Source: Allium sativum (taxonomy: Eukaryota > Streptophyta > Magnoliopsida > Asparagales > Amaryllidaceae). From it: a stretch of DNA of 64,000 nucleotides. Location: NCBI GenBank assembly GCA_030737875.1, contig CM060915.1, positions 904,588,677 to 904,652,676 on the forward strand. Reading direction: 5' to 3'. Positions within the stretch are counted from its first letter, which is position 1. Each line of letters begins with the position of its first letter. Position numbers and translations under genes: made by a program. The notes under the pieces were generated by a model that saw nothing but the letters and a program-made list of their open reading frames with translations, did no database searches and was not told the DNA's origin. Positions 21,397 to 33,160 of this stretch are shown here, piece by piece.

Positions 21397-24317
21397 TGTA
21401 ACAACCCGTATTTTCAATAACCTGTTATAACATAAATCGAGGCAGAATTTAATTCAAAAGTCTGAATTAAGGGAAACGGGCTATGCCATTGCGTTCATCT
21501 CGGAAAAATACACAAAATAGAGTCCGAGTTTTCGAAAATCGGAGTCCGTATGACCCGATTAAGGCCCAACGAAGTTTTCAGAAAATTCCTAAAAAAAAAA
21601 CAGATTTCAAATTCAAGTTTGAACTTGAAAATTTGGGCCAGTTTGGGCCAGGCGGGAGAATTCCCGCTAGAACACCCAAGTCGACAGCCCTGTCGACTTG
21701 GGAGTCGACTTGGTTGGACCCAAGTTGACAGCCCTGTCGACTTGGCTGTCGACTTGGTCCAGCCGGGCTGTTTAGCCTGGTGCACCATTTTGAGATTGTG
21801 TTGAGCTTGGGGGCCAGATTCGGTTTTAAGGGCTAAGATTGCAACTAGGGTTTAATCCTATGGCCTAAAACACTTGCCTAATCTATAGATAAGACCCTAA
21901 CCTAGCCCTAAATCATCATTAATCTATCCTACAACTAAACTATGGAAAAATCAATCCTCTCATGGCCTCCACTCTCTTCATACAATTCCTAAACCAATTT
22001 CTAAGTGATTTTCCATGCATACAAGTGTTTTCAAACTTGTATGAGCATCATTAGCTTGCATTCAAGTCAAGTTTCTATATTTGCATCATAAAGGAAGGGT
22101 TTTGATCATTTTGGCTTGCATTTTTGGGTTTAATAAGGGCTTTGTCATATTTTTGTGACTTCTTAAGCATTGTAAGCCCTATTCTACTTTCATACTTAAA
22201 CTCTAAAGTTAAATGTATGATATGCAAGTTTATATGCGAGTTTACTATGTTATGAAATGCAAGTTTATCATGTTATGCAAGTTTGTTATGTTATAATATG
22301 CAAGTTTATCATGTTATGCAAGTATGCTATGATATGAAATGCAAGTTCTTCATGTTATGCTATGCAAGTTGTGTTATGCAAGTTTGGGTTGATCCTTTTG
22401 TTCATGTTATCATGTTATGCAAGCTTATCTTGGGCTTATGAACTAAAGCTTCAAGCTTTATGCCAAAGGTTGCACTTTGGCAACATGTAAGTTATCATAT
22501 CTCTTATGATAACTTGCATGTGAGGCTAAATGCGAACTTATGGCCATTTCTACATGTCATTTATCACCATGTATCACCAATATGCTAAGTTTGGTTTTAT
22601 GCATGCTTTTGAGGCCAAAATATGTAATATGCAAGTATATGAACACATGAACATTTTATATGCCACCATGTTAAACTTGTGGCTTCAACACCTTTATGTC
22701 ATGATTATGCCAAGTTCCCTCTTTCTATCTTTTATGCGCTATTGCGATATGTAAGCGATGGGATTGCGTTTGGGGGTTGGGTAAACGTAAAAGACATAAA
22801 ACATAAGCTTGGGAATTTACCTATTAAGTTAGGTCTACCCATTGGGAATTTACCTATTAAGTTAGGTCTACCCAATTGCTTAAAAACTTGTAACATGTTT
22901 TGGAAAACATGATGGACATGACACTTAGAAAAGATAAGTGTGGCCAACTCGAGGTTGGGTTGAGTTTGTAGCGTAAACCTACCCGGAACCGACCGGCTTA
23001 ACTAGTTGCTACAAACAATAGGACCCAATGTGAGAAGTTGGTCATAATGTACCTTGAACCCGAGGTTAGACCAAGTTGTGGTGTAAAGCTACCCGGACCC
23101 GCCCGGCTTAACTAGTAACCACAACAAGGTCTAATGTGAGAGGTTAAGGCGCATTAAATTAATTAATGCCTCGTGATTAGGGTTAAGTCATGGTCCACTT
23201 AATTACTTAACCAATTTGGGCTTGGTAGATTAATCGGGGTTAAGTCGTGAACTCATCGTTACACTTAACCAAGTTAATCCATGATTAGCAAGAGGGTTAA
23301 ACCGTATTTAACCCACTAGAAAAATCCTAGCAATGGGGGCTCACTCCAGCAGTAATCCCAAGTTAGTATCATCATGACCCTAGGGACTAGGCTAGGGTGG
23401 GGGCACGATTACTGGACTGGAGGTAAGTGACCAAAAGCGACGGTAGAGGGTACGCCGGTGTAGTTCCGGGCGGACTCTGGTCGTGCACATAGTCCGTAGC
23501 CGGAGAAAACATGCATGGGTACCAGTAGATCGGGACTGTGCACTCATGTTCATGGTGTCCAGGGGTTGACACCCTAGGGCTTGATACACCCGAAGGGTGG
23601 ACCCGGCACAGTTCGACTACAATTATGATTGGGCCGTATTGACACCAACACGTGACGAGTTAGGCTTAGGGAGCCGATCGACTAGACTGTTTGGTTGGAC
23701 CTCGTATTAGGGTCACTTCAAGTTGTTGGGCCAAAGCTTGGGCCAAGGGATCAATACTTGTTTAATTCAAGTCATGTTAGTTTGCTAGTACACCTGTGGT
23801 GCAAAACCTTAATCCTGATTATGCGATGACACCTTTATCTACCTTGTTAGTTAACCATCATGTCAGTATGTAGTTATCCTTATGATCATACCTGCTGCTC
23901 ATGCCAGTTAACTTTATCAGTTTACATTGATTGTAGTAGGGTTCACTCAGTCTTTTTGACTGACCTGTTTTCTTTCGCCTCTTTTCTTCCGTTTCCCCCC
24001 CAGGTTCTCAGGGAGGGAATATTGGAGCTTAGCTGGATTTCTGACTGCTTGCTTGTGGGATTAGTATTTATGTATTTCAGTTGATGTTGTTTTATCTAGA
24101 CTGGTTTATTGGGAAAGTTGACATTATGATGTAACAGACTTGTTTTGAAATGGTTTAAAATCTTCCACTGTTTTATCTATGTTATTTACTCTGTTTACGC
24201 ATTTACATATGTTTTTGTTCTGCCTTGATATATCATTATGCATGTTTACCTGATTCAAACGCCCCTCCAAAGTCAGAGTGCTTACAAGAGTCACCCTGGC
24301 GGAGGTGGGGTGTTACA
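21397..24317 (+). repeat. Element B 3' LTR (2921 bp)
   Basis: Collinear with the 5' LTR from TGTAACAACCC to GGTGTTACA, but about 67 bp shorter. The main loss is near 24058, where sequence between two GGGATT(T)AG repeats present in the 5' LTR (about 15842..15905) is missing, plus a few bases in CAGTTTTTCAGTTG. The first ~230 bp differ at about eight positions; the rest is closer to identity. Confidence 0.95.
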
Positions 24318-24322
24318 GAAGT

Positions 24323-24675
24323 CGACCCCCAGGTCGACACCCAGGTCGACTGCCCAGTCGACCTGGTCCCTGGGGGGTCGACTCCCCAGTTGACTCCCCA
24401 GTCGACCTGGGGCTGGGCGGGAAATTTTCCCGCCTAGTCTGTTTGGGGCTAAATTCGAAATTTGAAAATCTGTTTTCGTTTTCTGATTTTTCGTGAAACT
24501 TCTAGAGGCCATATCTCGGTCATACGGACTCCGATTTACGAAATTTCGGACTCGTTTCCAACCAAAATTCCGAGACGAACGCAACGGCGCAACCCGTTTC
24601 TCTTGATTCTTATTTTAAAATTTAATTCTGCCTTGATTCTTGTATTAACACGTTATAAAAATTCGGGTTGTTACA
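24323..24675 (-). repeat. Element A 5' LTR, segment 3 (U3 end)
   Basis: Resumes after element B with the GTCGACC cluster, keeps the double E2F-like site at 24416..24434 and ends in GTTGTTACA. It has one additional AGGTCGACACCC unit relative to the left LTR. The 24676..24680 bases acata pair with gcata at 1395..1399 as target duplication. Confidence 0.9.
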
Positions 24676-25290
24676 ACATATTAATAGCCATGCTTATTTT
24701 CTGTTTTAAATTGGCCATATAAAAAGTTCCATTAAAAAAGTGATAGAAGTACTAACTGAGATGTGAATAAGTGGTACAAACCCAAATATCAATAGCTATG
24801 CTAATTTACTTTCTGATGTTTGAAGAAGATGAACAAAGTGTGAGAAGAGGGAAACCCCCAAGAAAGTGGTATTACAAATGCTTTGATAAAAGAATGACGC
24901 CTAGGTCACCATATATGTGGTAACAAATAAATCGATTGTTCAAGTTAGAAAAGGAGAAATCATTGCTAGTTCATTATATCCTCGATGCCAAATCTCATCT
25001 TCAGCGTAAATTTTATCTCTATTTTAGCAAAATAATGTCTACAAAATGAACACAACAAAGCGACTTAATCAAATAATAACATACAAGCATGCCATATTGA
25101 TCAATCACAACTCCCATTTCTCATTCACACAAAACCACAAATTGCCAACACACTCAAAATTGTTTGTAATACCACAATGACATTATTGTAGTCTTCATGA
25201 ATTTTCTAACTTAACACTCATCTACTACTTTGAGTACTTCACACCATCACCATCCATACCTCAAGCATCATTAACATGAAGGTCCCTATC
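24676..25290. other. Unassigned AT-rich DNA right of element A
   Basis: Continuation of the target into which element A inserted. No open frame, RNA gene or recognised repeat is visible. It may belong to the copia remnant at 1..1399, but nothing proves this. Confidence 0.4.
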
Positions 25291-26428
25291 ACTATTGGCG
25301 GATCCATGTAGGTAGTGGCCCCTACTGAGATTTATTAAATTTTAGAAAAAACAAGAGCTTATATATATATATGTTTACTGCCCCCACTCATCTCTTACCC
25401 TAACGCTGCATTCATATTTTTCTCATTTTTTCTGCCTAAAAGAAAATAGCAGCAGGTCCCTGAAATTCCAAAAGCAAGAAGTAGGTTCTTTTACAAACAA
25501 TCCAAAAGCTGACAACTACAAAGATCAACACCATGAAAATGCATATTTTCTAATTGGTATGATCTTTATTTTTATTGATACATTTCTTCTTAGCTTTATA
25601 CTTGGTTATATAGTGAAAATGCCTTAACCATGTAGTGCATATTATATGTTTGTGAATATGCCTAAACTATGTAGTGTAACTTAATTTGTTTTTTATGTGA
25701 AAATAAATAATATGTATGTGACAGTATGAGTGTATGATGTATCATTGTCAATTTTATATAGGTAGGCATGGAAAAATATTTTAAAAGAGTATCATCAAAT
25801 ATGCTAGATTCGATACTGATAATTCAAAAAGAAGTTGCATGAAGTTAATAAGGAAGACCTCTCTTCTGATCCTTGATTACGAACTCGTATATTAGACTAT
25901 CATCCAAATATTCAAGATGAAGTTCGAAGGCATTATTACAACAAGGCCCTTGTCAACCGAGAGATCACGATTTTCCATTTAGTAATTTTGGAAATCTAAT
26001 GTCGTTTTGTATCTGAATGGTTTGATGCTTTTCCTAATTGGTTGGAATATAGCAAAGAGAAAGATCGTGCATTTTTCTTATGTTGTTATATTTTCAAACC
26101 GACTGCCGGAACAAGTCAGTGGATATTCATTTGTTGGGGAAGGATTTAAGACATTGAAGAAAAAAGAAAGATTTTTATGAAGGCCATATTTGGAATTAAA
26201 AATGAGTTATCACAAGTCTTACAAAGAGATGATCAAGATTTAGTGAATGTCATGGATTTAGTTGAAGTATGCAAGGAATAATTACAAAAAATGAGGAATA
26301 ATGGATGAAACTCTTTAATGGAGACAGTTGTTGATTTTTGTGATCAACAAGAAATTGATGTCTTGGTCATGGATAATATGTATCACTCTCAAGGAAGATC
26401 ACGATGCAATGTTCAAAAAAATCCAAAA
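25291..26428 (+). mobile_element. hAT transposon remnant
   Basis: Starts with CTATTGGCGGATCCATGTAG (about 25293), which resembles the terminal repeat of plant hAT elements, and includes a broken transposase (25768..26428). The right part is missing because LTR DNA begins at 26429. Terminal repeat and target duplication cannot be confirmed from one end. Confidence 0.55.
25768..26428 (+). pseudogene. hAT transposase with TTF-type zinc finger, broken
   Basis: Reading frames from the ATG at 25768 start MEKYFKR and then, with several frame shifts, show the plant hAT signature. This is a YHPN(I/Q) region, GPCQPRDH at about 25950, a WF.AFPNWLEYS-like stretch near 26020 and SFVGEGFKTLK near 26140. 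From 26180 the sequence jumps to the C-terminal part of the same family (NELSQVLQRDDQDLVNVMDL, then a VDFCDQQEIDVL-like stretch). The catalytic core between these parts is deleted. Frameshifts and stops make it non-functional. Confidence 0.7.
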
Positions 26429-26756
26429 TGTAACAACCCGAATTTTTGAGCATCTGGGTTAAATAAACTATTGGGTGTTTTCTGAATTTAAATCTTTAGA
26501 GAATAAAATATGAGTTCGGGTAGCCTAACTCGTATTGTATTTCAAAACAGAAAATAAGAAATTTGTGTTTTCATAATTCATGAGTTTGGAATAAATTTAA
26601 TTTCTTAATTTAATAATTAATTTATTCCAGATTGTGTTTGTGAATTATAAACTATGATTCTAGTGAATATCGAAATATATATAAAATTGATTGAGAATCA
26701 ATATTCAAGTAGAAAAATATAATTTAAACATCAGTGATAAGCTATTGGTTAATATT
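26429..26756 (+). repeat. Partial LTR-like sequence
   Basis: Begins TGTAACAACCCGAATTTTTG, like a plus-oriented gypsy LTR start, directly where the hAT remnant stops. It runs 328 bp to the start of LTR C. It is not clearly similar to the other LTRs here. No partner end was found. Confidence 0.45.
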
Positions 26757-28906
26757 TGATAACCCCAAACTTCCACGAAATGAAAGTAAGGAATAATCAT
26801 TTGGAATACAACATAAATACAACAATATAGATCACAGATACAACATAGTATAGGAAAACTATAGAATAACAACATCATAGCAGCGGAATATGAATGTCAT
26901 CAAACACAGAATCCCACAATCACAGAGATCTAAATTATTACATCAGGTTTCAACAAAAAGGAAATAGTTTCAACTTCAAGATGGAATAACTTTAAATAAA
27001 ATAAGTTTGGATGTCTCAGAGTCTAAAGATAAAATGCAAACAAAAGATAAATGATAGGTAGTCTTCGTGGTCCAACATAAGAACCTCCAAATAAGCAACA
27101 CCAAGATAGATAAGTAGCTCCAAGATAGCAACTCCAAGGAAAGCTAAACCTGTTACTTGGCTGCCCGTGTGGAAAAGAGGGCACCCGAGTTTGCAAAGGT
27201 GAAAAACAAATTACGAGTCAGTCATGGGACTGGTGTGAGAATTCTTAACTAATTTAACTAATAGTAATAAGGCAAATCCCAAGACCACGCCGTTAACGTA
27301 GAACAGATTTATTTCAAATGGATCGCCGTGCATCGTTTAAGGTGACTGAACAAATAAATAAGTAATTCGTAAAACAACGCAATGCTTTTGGAAAAATGGA
27401 ATCATCGTAAGACTCAAGTCCCATAACACAATGCAACGTCAACTAGAGGATAGAGTTTTACATTATGATGATTAAACATGCTTGGTACGATAAAAACGAA
27501 TTTGATATGATTATTAGTGTATATAAAAAAAACATTTCAAAATAAATGTATCAATCGTAGGCAGCATAGTACCCCCATACTACTATGTCGCCATACGAGT
27601 AATACAATCAAGTCCATAGGGTTGTATTGGGAATTGGGTTTCCATCATGAGTCAAGGCTAGGGAGGAGCTCCTTACCGATTCGAGACACTCTAGCTAATG
27701 TCTCAGGATTCCCCGCAGTGAACCCTTGGAGAGCTGTAGGGCCAGTCCGCACATACGATTTTGCGGATTAGTTATTCCTGAACACACGTTTCTCGGTCCT
27801 ATAGGACGTAATATCCGAGGCACCTCATTCCATCATCCACATAAGTAAAATGTCGGGCCGTGTAAAACCCAAACACCACTTCTAGCTAGAAAGAAACATG
27901 CTGCTCTCCCTGCATTCCCTTCTCCCGTTTTAGACTCAATCGGGTTGTGAGGCTCGTGAAGCTACGTAATACACAAAGCTATGCATATTCAAGATGTGCT
28001 TTGATCGTCACCACAGGGTTCTGCTTTTCAACAAGAAACCTTGATCATTGCATCTTGGTATGCCACACTGTCACTCCATATCACACTATCAATCCTTTGC
28101 CAAAATATACAAAAAGGGTGTTAAGCAAGAGAATGAATTCTCCGCCACCAACCATTCATACATTCGGCAGAAAATTAATAAATACAATATAAAGGAGTAC
28201 AATGTCAGACACACATTCCATTTATAAGCCCGTTCTGGGTCTGAACGAAACTAGAGATACCCTCGTCCCGCATGTGCAGTCCTGAAAGGAGGTCCCCGCA
28301 TATCCGTGCAATCAACATGTTCGTTTGGACAATTACCATGACCCTTGAATTGGGAGCAAGTCAATTCAGTGCCTTGATCGCTGTCCACTCGATCGGAAGA
28401 TTGACGGTCTTCAATCGCCGTCTTCCAAACTTCGATTCTTAACGTCGTTTGATTACTTGGAATGAGATTAAACTCGGACTTTCCAAATAATTCTTGTATA
28501 TATATAATGAAAATCCTTCCTTATCGTTAATATTATTTTATAGCGATTACTCGCTATTTTTAATTAATTAAAATAATTAAATCTTTATTTAACAACGCCT
28601 CGGGTCAATGGGTGACCCTGGCGCTGTTTTCAACCAATTTTGATTTTCACATTTCTCAAAATCTAACCATTAGATCTTAACATAGTTTATATTGTTGGAA
28701 AGATCTAACCAAGATGGTCATAATGGTTTCAGCTCTGGGAAAATCCGACGGTCGGATCTTTTGGTATAGTCGTTGAAAGGTACGATTTCAAAACGTAAAC
28801 TACCGCGCTCGATTCGTTTAATTTTAATTATATTTATATATAAATATAAACCGTTTAACTTTTTATTTATAAAAATGTAAATTCTATTACAATGTCCAAT
28901 ATCATT

Positions 28907-29516
28907 CTTTTATTCTTTCATTCCTTTATTTACATGAACAATGTAAATTATAATTCAATGATGAATTCTTCCTTTTATTTCTTTTAATTACATTAAGATG
29001 TGAATATAATTCAACATTGAATTTCATTCTTTTACTCTTTCCTTCCTTTATTTACATGAACAATGTAAATTATAATTCAGTGATGAATTCTTCCTTTTAT
29101 TTCTTTTATTTACATTAAGATGTAAATATAATTCAACATTGAATTTCATTCTTTCATCCTTTCATTTCTTTATTTACATGAACAATGTAAATTATAGTTC
29201 AATGATGAATTCTTTCTTTTATTTCTTTTATTTACATTAAGATGTAAATATAATTCAACATTGAATTTCATTCTTTTATTCTTTCATTCATTTATTTACA
29301 TGAACAATGTAAATTATAATTCAACGATGAATTCTTCCTTTTATTTCTTTTATTTACATTAAAATGTAAATATAATTCAACATTGAATTTCATTCTTTTA
29401 TCCTTTCATTCCCTTATTTACATGAACAATGTAAATTGTAATTCAATGATGAATTCTTCCTTTTATTTCTTTTATTTACATTAAGATGTAAATATTATTC
29501 AACATTGAATTTCATT
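28907..29516. repeat. 122-bp tandem repeat, five copies
   Basis: Units begin CTTT(T/C)A(T/C)TCTTTCATTC at 28907, 29029, 29151, 29273 and 29395, a constant 122-bp period; the next, at 29517, diverges. Each unit is itself two ~60-bp halves, one with TTTACATGAACAATGTAAAT and one with TTTACATTAAGATGTAAAT, both self-complementary, plus AATTCAA..TTGAATT hairpins. Confidence 0.93.
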
Positions 29517-30650
29517 CTTTTATTCTTTTATTGAAAATGTAAATTCCATACCAATGTTTAATTCTACTCTTTTAATCTTTTATTCTTTTATTGAAAATGT
29601 AAATTCTATTCCAATGTTGAATTCTACTCTTTTTATCTTTTAATTACACTATAAAATCTCCTTTTTAATTACATTAAAATGTAATTAACATTATAATGTA
29701 AAATTCCTATCTTTCAATTACATTGTAAAATCCCCTTTTTAATTACATTATAAAATGTGATTTTAATTCCATTGTAAAATTTCTCTTATTAATTACATTA
29801 AAAATGTAATTAACATAATGGTGAAAAATTCCATCTTTATAAATTACATTAAAAATGTAATTAACATAATGGTGAAAAATTCCATCTTTATAACTGACAT
29901 TAAAAATGTGATTTTAATTCCATTGTAAAATTTCTCTTATTAATTACATTAAAAATGTAATTAACATAATGGTGAAAAATTCCATCTTTATAAATTACAT
30001 CAAAAATATGATTTTAATTACACCGTCAAATTCTACTTTTTAATTACATTAAAAATGTAATTAATATTACATGTCAAATCTTGTTTTTCAATTTACAATG
30101 TAAAAACCTATTCTTTAATTACATATAGAAATGTAATTATATTTTCAATGCAAATTGTCATTCTTAGTTTACATATAAAAATGTAATTTTATTTTACATG
30201 TAAATTCTATTTCTTTAATTACATATAAAAATGTAATTCTATTTATGCGGTATAAATTTCATGTCTTTTAATTACATATAAAAATATAATTTTCTATGCG
30301 GTATAAATTTCATGTCTTTTAATTACATATAAAAATGTAATTTTCTATGCGGTATAAATTTCATGTCTTTGTAAAAACCTAATCTTTTTATTTACAATGC
30401 AAAAATTTAATTTCTTTTATTTACAATGCAAAAATCTAATCTTTTTATTTACATTGCAAAAATCTAATCTTTTTATTTACATTAAGAGAAAATGTAATTT
30501 ATATTGCATCGCAAAATCATACTTTTATTTATCACCTACAAATGTAATTTTTATTGCGGTGAAAAATTCATGTCCTAATTACATTAAATATAAATGTAAT
30601 TTCTTTCATATCGTCATAGTTCATTCCTACAAACATCATATCAATATTAT
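29517..30650. repeat. Degenerate TTACAT..ATGTAA hairpin array
   Basis: About twenty TTACAT(n)ATGTAA inverted pairs spaced ~40-60 bp continue the 122-bp array. A block TAACATAATGGTGAAAAATT...ATTTCTCTTATTAATTACATT occurs here in direct copies (29763..29985) and again as both arms of the palindrome at 38577..38757. The stretch is >75% A+T. No coding potential. Confidence 0.8.
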
Positions 30651-30966
30651 ATTTGAACTAAAAAGGTCTAGTCAAATCAAATAACAACAAGATGGTATTA
30701 AATTGAAATTTTCTAGTTCAATTCAAAGACATGAACAAGGTGATATTTTCATATATACATGATTCAAAGAATATCAACAAAACATGATTCGACAAAATTT
30801 AAACAAAATGATTATTCAAATTTTCATCACATACAAATCTGAAATTTTTAACTAGCAAATCTGGAATTATACACACAGATAAACCAAACAATCATTCAGA
30901 ATATTATCACATCTCAGATCACTACACCATAATAGCCATTTGGTAATACTTTTTTTTTTCAATTTC

Positions 30967-31080
30967 CAACACTTATTTGTGTTGCCGAGTAGTAACAATA
31001 ATATGTGTTGCTATGTTTAAAAAGTGTTACCGAAAATACATAACTATAAATTTTTTATTGCCAACACTTATTTGTGTTGG
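30967..31080. repeat. Left subterminal repeats of the CACTA element
   Basis: CCAACACTTATTTGTGTTG at 30967 and the near-palindrome CCAACACTTATTTGTGTTGG at 31061..31080, with ATGTGTTG and AAGTGTTAC half sites between. Fewer and more diverged than at the right end. Confidence 0.8.
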
Positions 31081-31839
31081 TAAGGCTGGTTTTTAAGGGT
31101 AAAAAGGTAAACTAACATTCCTAAACCTAGTTCCCATTTGTGTTTTCTTTCTTCAACACTTTTACAAACCACGGCCGCTAAATCAGAAATAGGAATCCCG
31201 CAACTTCAAAAAAATAAAAAAGATGTGAATCCAGTTCCTCGATTTTACTTTGCCCTAAAATCCTCTTCTTCAATTTCATCGTTCTCCTTTCCCTTGTTCT
31301 TCGATTTCATAGTGCCCTAATTATCTCGTTCTGGTACTTCGATCGATTTTGTTCTAATTTGTTTTTTTAATGTTTGGATTCAGTCAAAGTATACTGACTT
31401 AGTTTTTGCTCAGAGGTTTGATTGTAAGGTCTCCGGTTTCGATTTGGGCGTCGATCCATATTTGGATCGTAACGGGGATTTTTAGGTTTTAATTCAGAAT
31501 TTGATCTCACTCGGGTATGTAAGTTAAACTTTTTCTTCATAAGCATTTTTGTTAAGTGCTATGCTGAATGATACCCAGCATTAAATTTATGCTTCTAGAA
31601 GCTTCGAAGTAGGTTGTAACTTATAATTTAAAGGTCTGAAAAGTGTTTGAACCATAATTAGTGTTGTGGTATTGCATGTGCTTGGCAAGATTGAGGTCTG
31701 TGGTTAAAGCCTGAAGGGCAATAGTTTCCTGGTTTTGTTCTAGCACTTAAATTGCCCTGGCAATATTTTTCCAGTTTTGTTCTAGCACTTAGGTTACCTT
31801 AGGGGCGACATTTTCTCTTGTCCAGCACTTGAATATCAA
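31081..31839 (+). other. CACTA interior: possible captured 5' gene region
   Basis: Non-repetitive DNA with pyrimidine-rich, UTR-like sequence (about 31120..31330) followed by intron-like AT-rich DNA. The short open frames are not recognisable. It may be the upstream part of the transaldolase capture. Confidence 0.3.
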
Positions 31840-32099
31840 CTCGTCTACGACATCCCAACAACCCGAGCCATAAAAATATCGTGATTGGCTAATTTAATGA
31901 TAATACATCTTTATTAGATGCAAACAAAAGGATTTTTGTACCATACCTGTACTCAGGTTTATGCACAGCTCGTCTACAGCAACCCAACTACCCGAGCCAC
32001 AAACATATCGTGATTTTGCTAATTTAGTGATAATACATCTTTATTAGATGCAAACAAAAGGATTTTTTTTACCATACCTGTACTCAGGTTTATGCACAG
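31840..32099. repeat. ~130-bp tandem duplication inside the CACTA element
   Basis: Units at 31840..31968 and 31969..32099 both run from CTCGTCTAC to TATGCACAG and share AACCCGAGCCA and TTATTAGATGCAAACAAAAG. A third partial match (CAACTCGTCTAGGGCAAGAC, near 32470) is more diverged. Confidence 0.85.
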
Positions 32100-32567
32100 C
32101 TCGCCCTTACCACGTAACCTAACTCAGAGTTTAAACGAACAACATTGATAATGAAAACACGGTCATTGCGCATATGGGATGTGTCTGATTGCACATATGG
32201 TCATAACACCATTGATTATGCTTTGAAAGCTTGCCACATACCTATCAAAGTAATAGCTACATGTGCATACTAAATGTACATACATATGTGTGGGTTATTG
32301 TTTGTTTGTGTATAAAATATTTTTTGTTCCTCTATTTTTCCTGGCAAAATGATGTTATTTTCCTGTATGGATGACTGCTTACATGACAGATAAAGATTGC
32401 TTGAAGATACGATGCATGTGTTTAGCACTTAAATTGCCTGAGGGGCAACATTTTTTTTGATCCATCACTTAAATTTCAACTCGTCTAGGGCAAGACAATC
32501 ACCCGAGCCGGCCCTGGACACCACTGCAGATTACTGATTTTACATGTGTTTTTGATGAAAATTTCAG

Positions 32568-33004
32568 GTTTCCACCAACTGCGGCAACTGTGAGCTCTTC
32601 GCTGCTGTTAGGAATATGCAGCATTCCGGATACAAAATTTAGGGTGAGACTAGCAATTCCGAAGTAAATTGGGAATTGGGGATTGGTTGGTCATACACTT
32701 TTCATGATTCGCTGATAATGTTTAATATTTTCTTAATTTGTGTACTGTGTAGAATTCTGTAGAGACAACACTCGAGGATAGTGAATGCCATGGGATAGAG
32801 CATGCTAATGATCGAATGTTATGTTTCTTCAATAAGGTATGCCATCAAAGAATTGATATCACTAAACAGTATGGAGTAAATTAAATGACTGCATGATCGG
32901 TAGGCTTTAGTGAATGTTACTGATTTGATAACTATGGTTCCTGGCCGGGTGTCGGTGGAGTTGATGCTCGTTTAGCTTATGATACGGAAGGGATTATTCG
33001 TAAG
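32568..33004 (+). pseudogene. Captured transaldolase fragment, three exons, frameshifted
   Basis: Three exon-like segments have AG before and GT after: 32568..32643, 32753..32836 and 32904..33004. They read in one consistent phase: FPPTAATVSSSLLLGICSIP..., then NSVETTLEDSECHGIEHAND...CFFNK, then ALVNV...VPGRVS. This order matches plant plastid-type transaldolase, which moves a three-carbon unit between sugar phosphates in the pentose phosphate pathway. The third exon is 101 bp, one short of in-frame, and VDARLAYDTEGIIRK continues in the next frame after VSVE. Only the N-terminal third is present; the catalytic lysine region is missing. Non-functional gene capture. Confidence 0.8.
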
Positions 33005-33160
33005 GTATATTCATCTTCTGTTAGTTAACTACTGTATGGTAAACTTAAAGTTATCTGGTTTACAGTTCATTGCTACTTCAGTATAAAATAAATCTGGATG
33101 AGTTTTTGGTTTCTACGGATTTTTGGTTTCACAATAACTTCAAATTCATTTCTGTTCCAG

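Larger units (their letters stand above)
13180..24317 (+). mobile_element. Element B: complete Tekay-type chromovirus, 11.1 kb
   Basis: Full structure: 5' LTR 13180..16167, primer site, one gag-pol frame, polypurine tract and 3' LTR 21397..24317, flanked by a perfect target duplication gaagt (13175..13179 and 24318..24322). It sits inside the 5' LTR of element A in the opposite orientation. LTRs are long (2988 and 2921 bp) and nearly identical over long stretches, so it is the youngest visible insertion in the nest. The polyprotein has a C-terminal chromodomain-like region, which with long LTRs and a Met primer site suggests the Tekay (Del) lineage. The integrase has a lysine at the catalytic glutamate position. 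Confidence 0.95.
1400..24675 (-). mobile_element. Element A: Tekay-like Ty3/gypsy retrotransposon, internally deleted, nested
   Basis: The element reads on the minus strand. It consists of a left (3') LTR 1400..5549, an internal region 5550..7651 and a right (5') LTR made of 7652..8401, 10021..13179 and 24323..24675. Both LTRs begin TGTAACACCCC and end in TTACA on the plus strand. Flanks are gcata (1395..1399) and acata (24676..24680), a 5-bp target duplication with one mismatch. The internal part is only ~2.1 kb, against ~5.2 kb in element B, so most of gag-pol is lost. The right LTR was later split by a non-coding LTR-like element and by element B. It needs proteins from relatives to move and looks dead. 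Confidence 0.88.

Noticed and set aside
27517..28192. Open frames in LTR C
   Set aside because: No domain. Position corresponds to non-coding middle LTR sequence in the other families.
28907..29516. CRISPR array
   Set aside because: The units are contiguous 122-bp tandem copies without unique spacers, in a plant genome with no cas genes.
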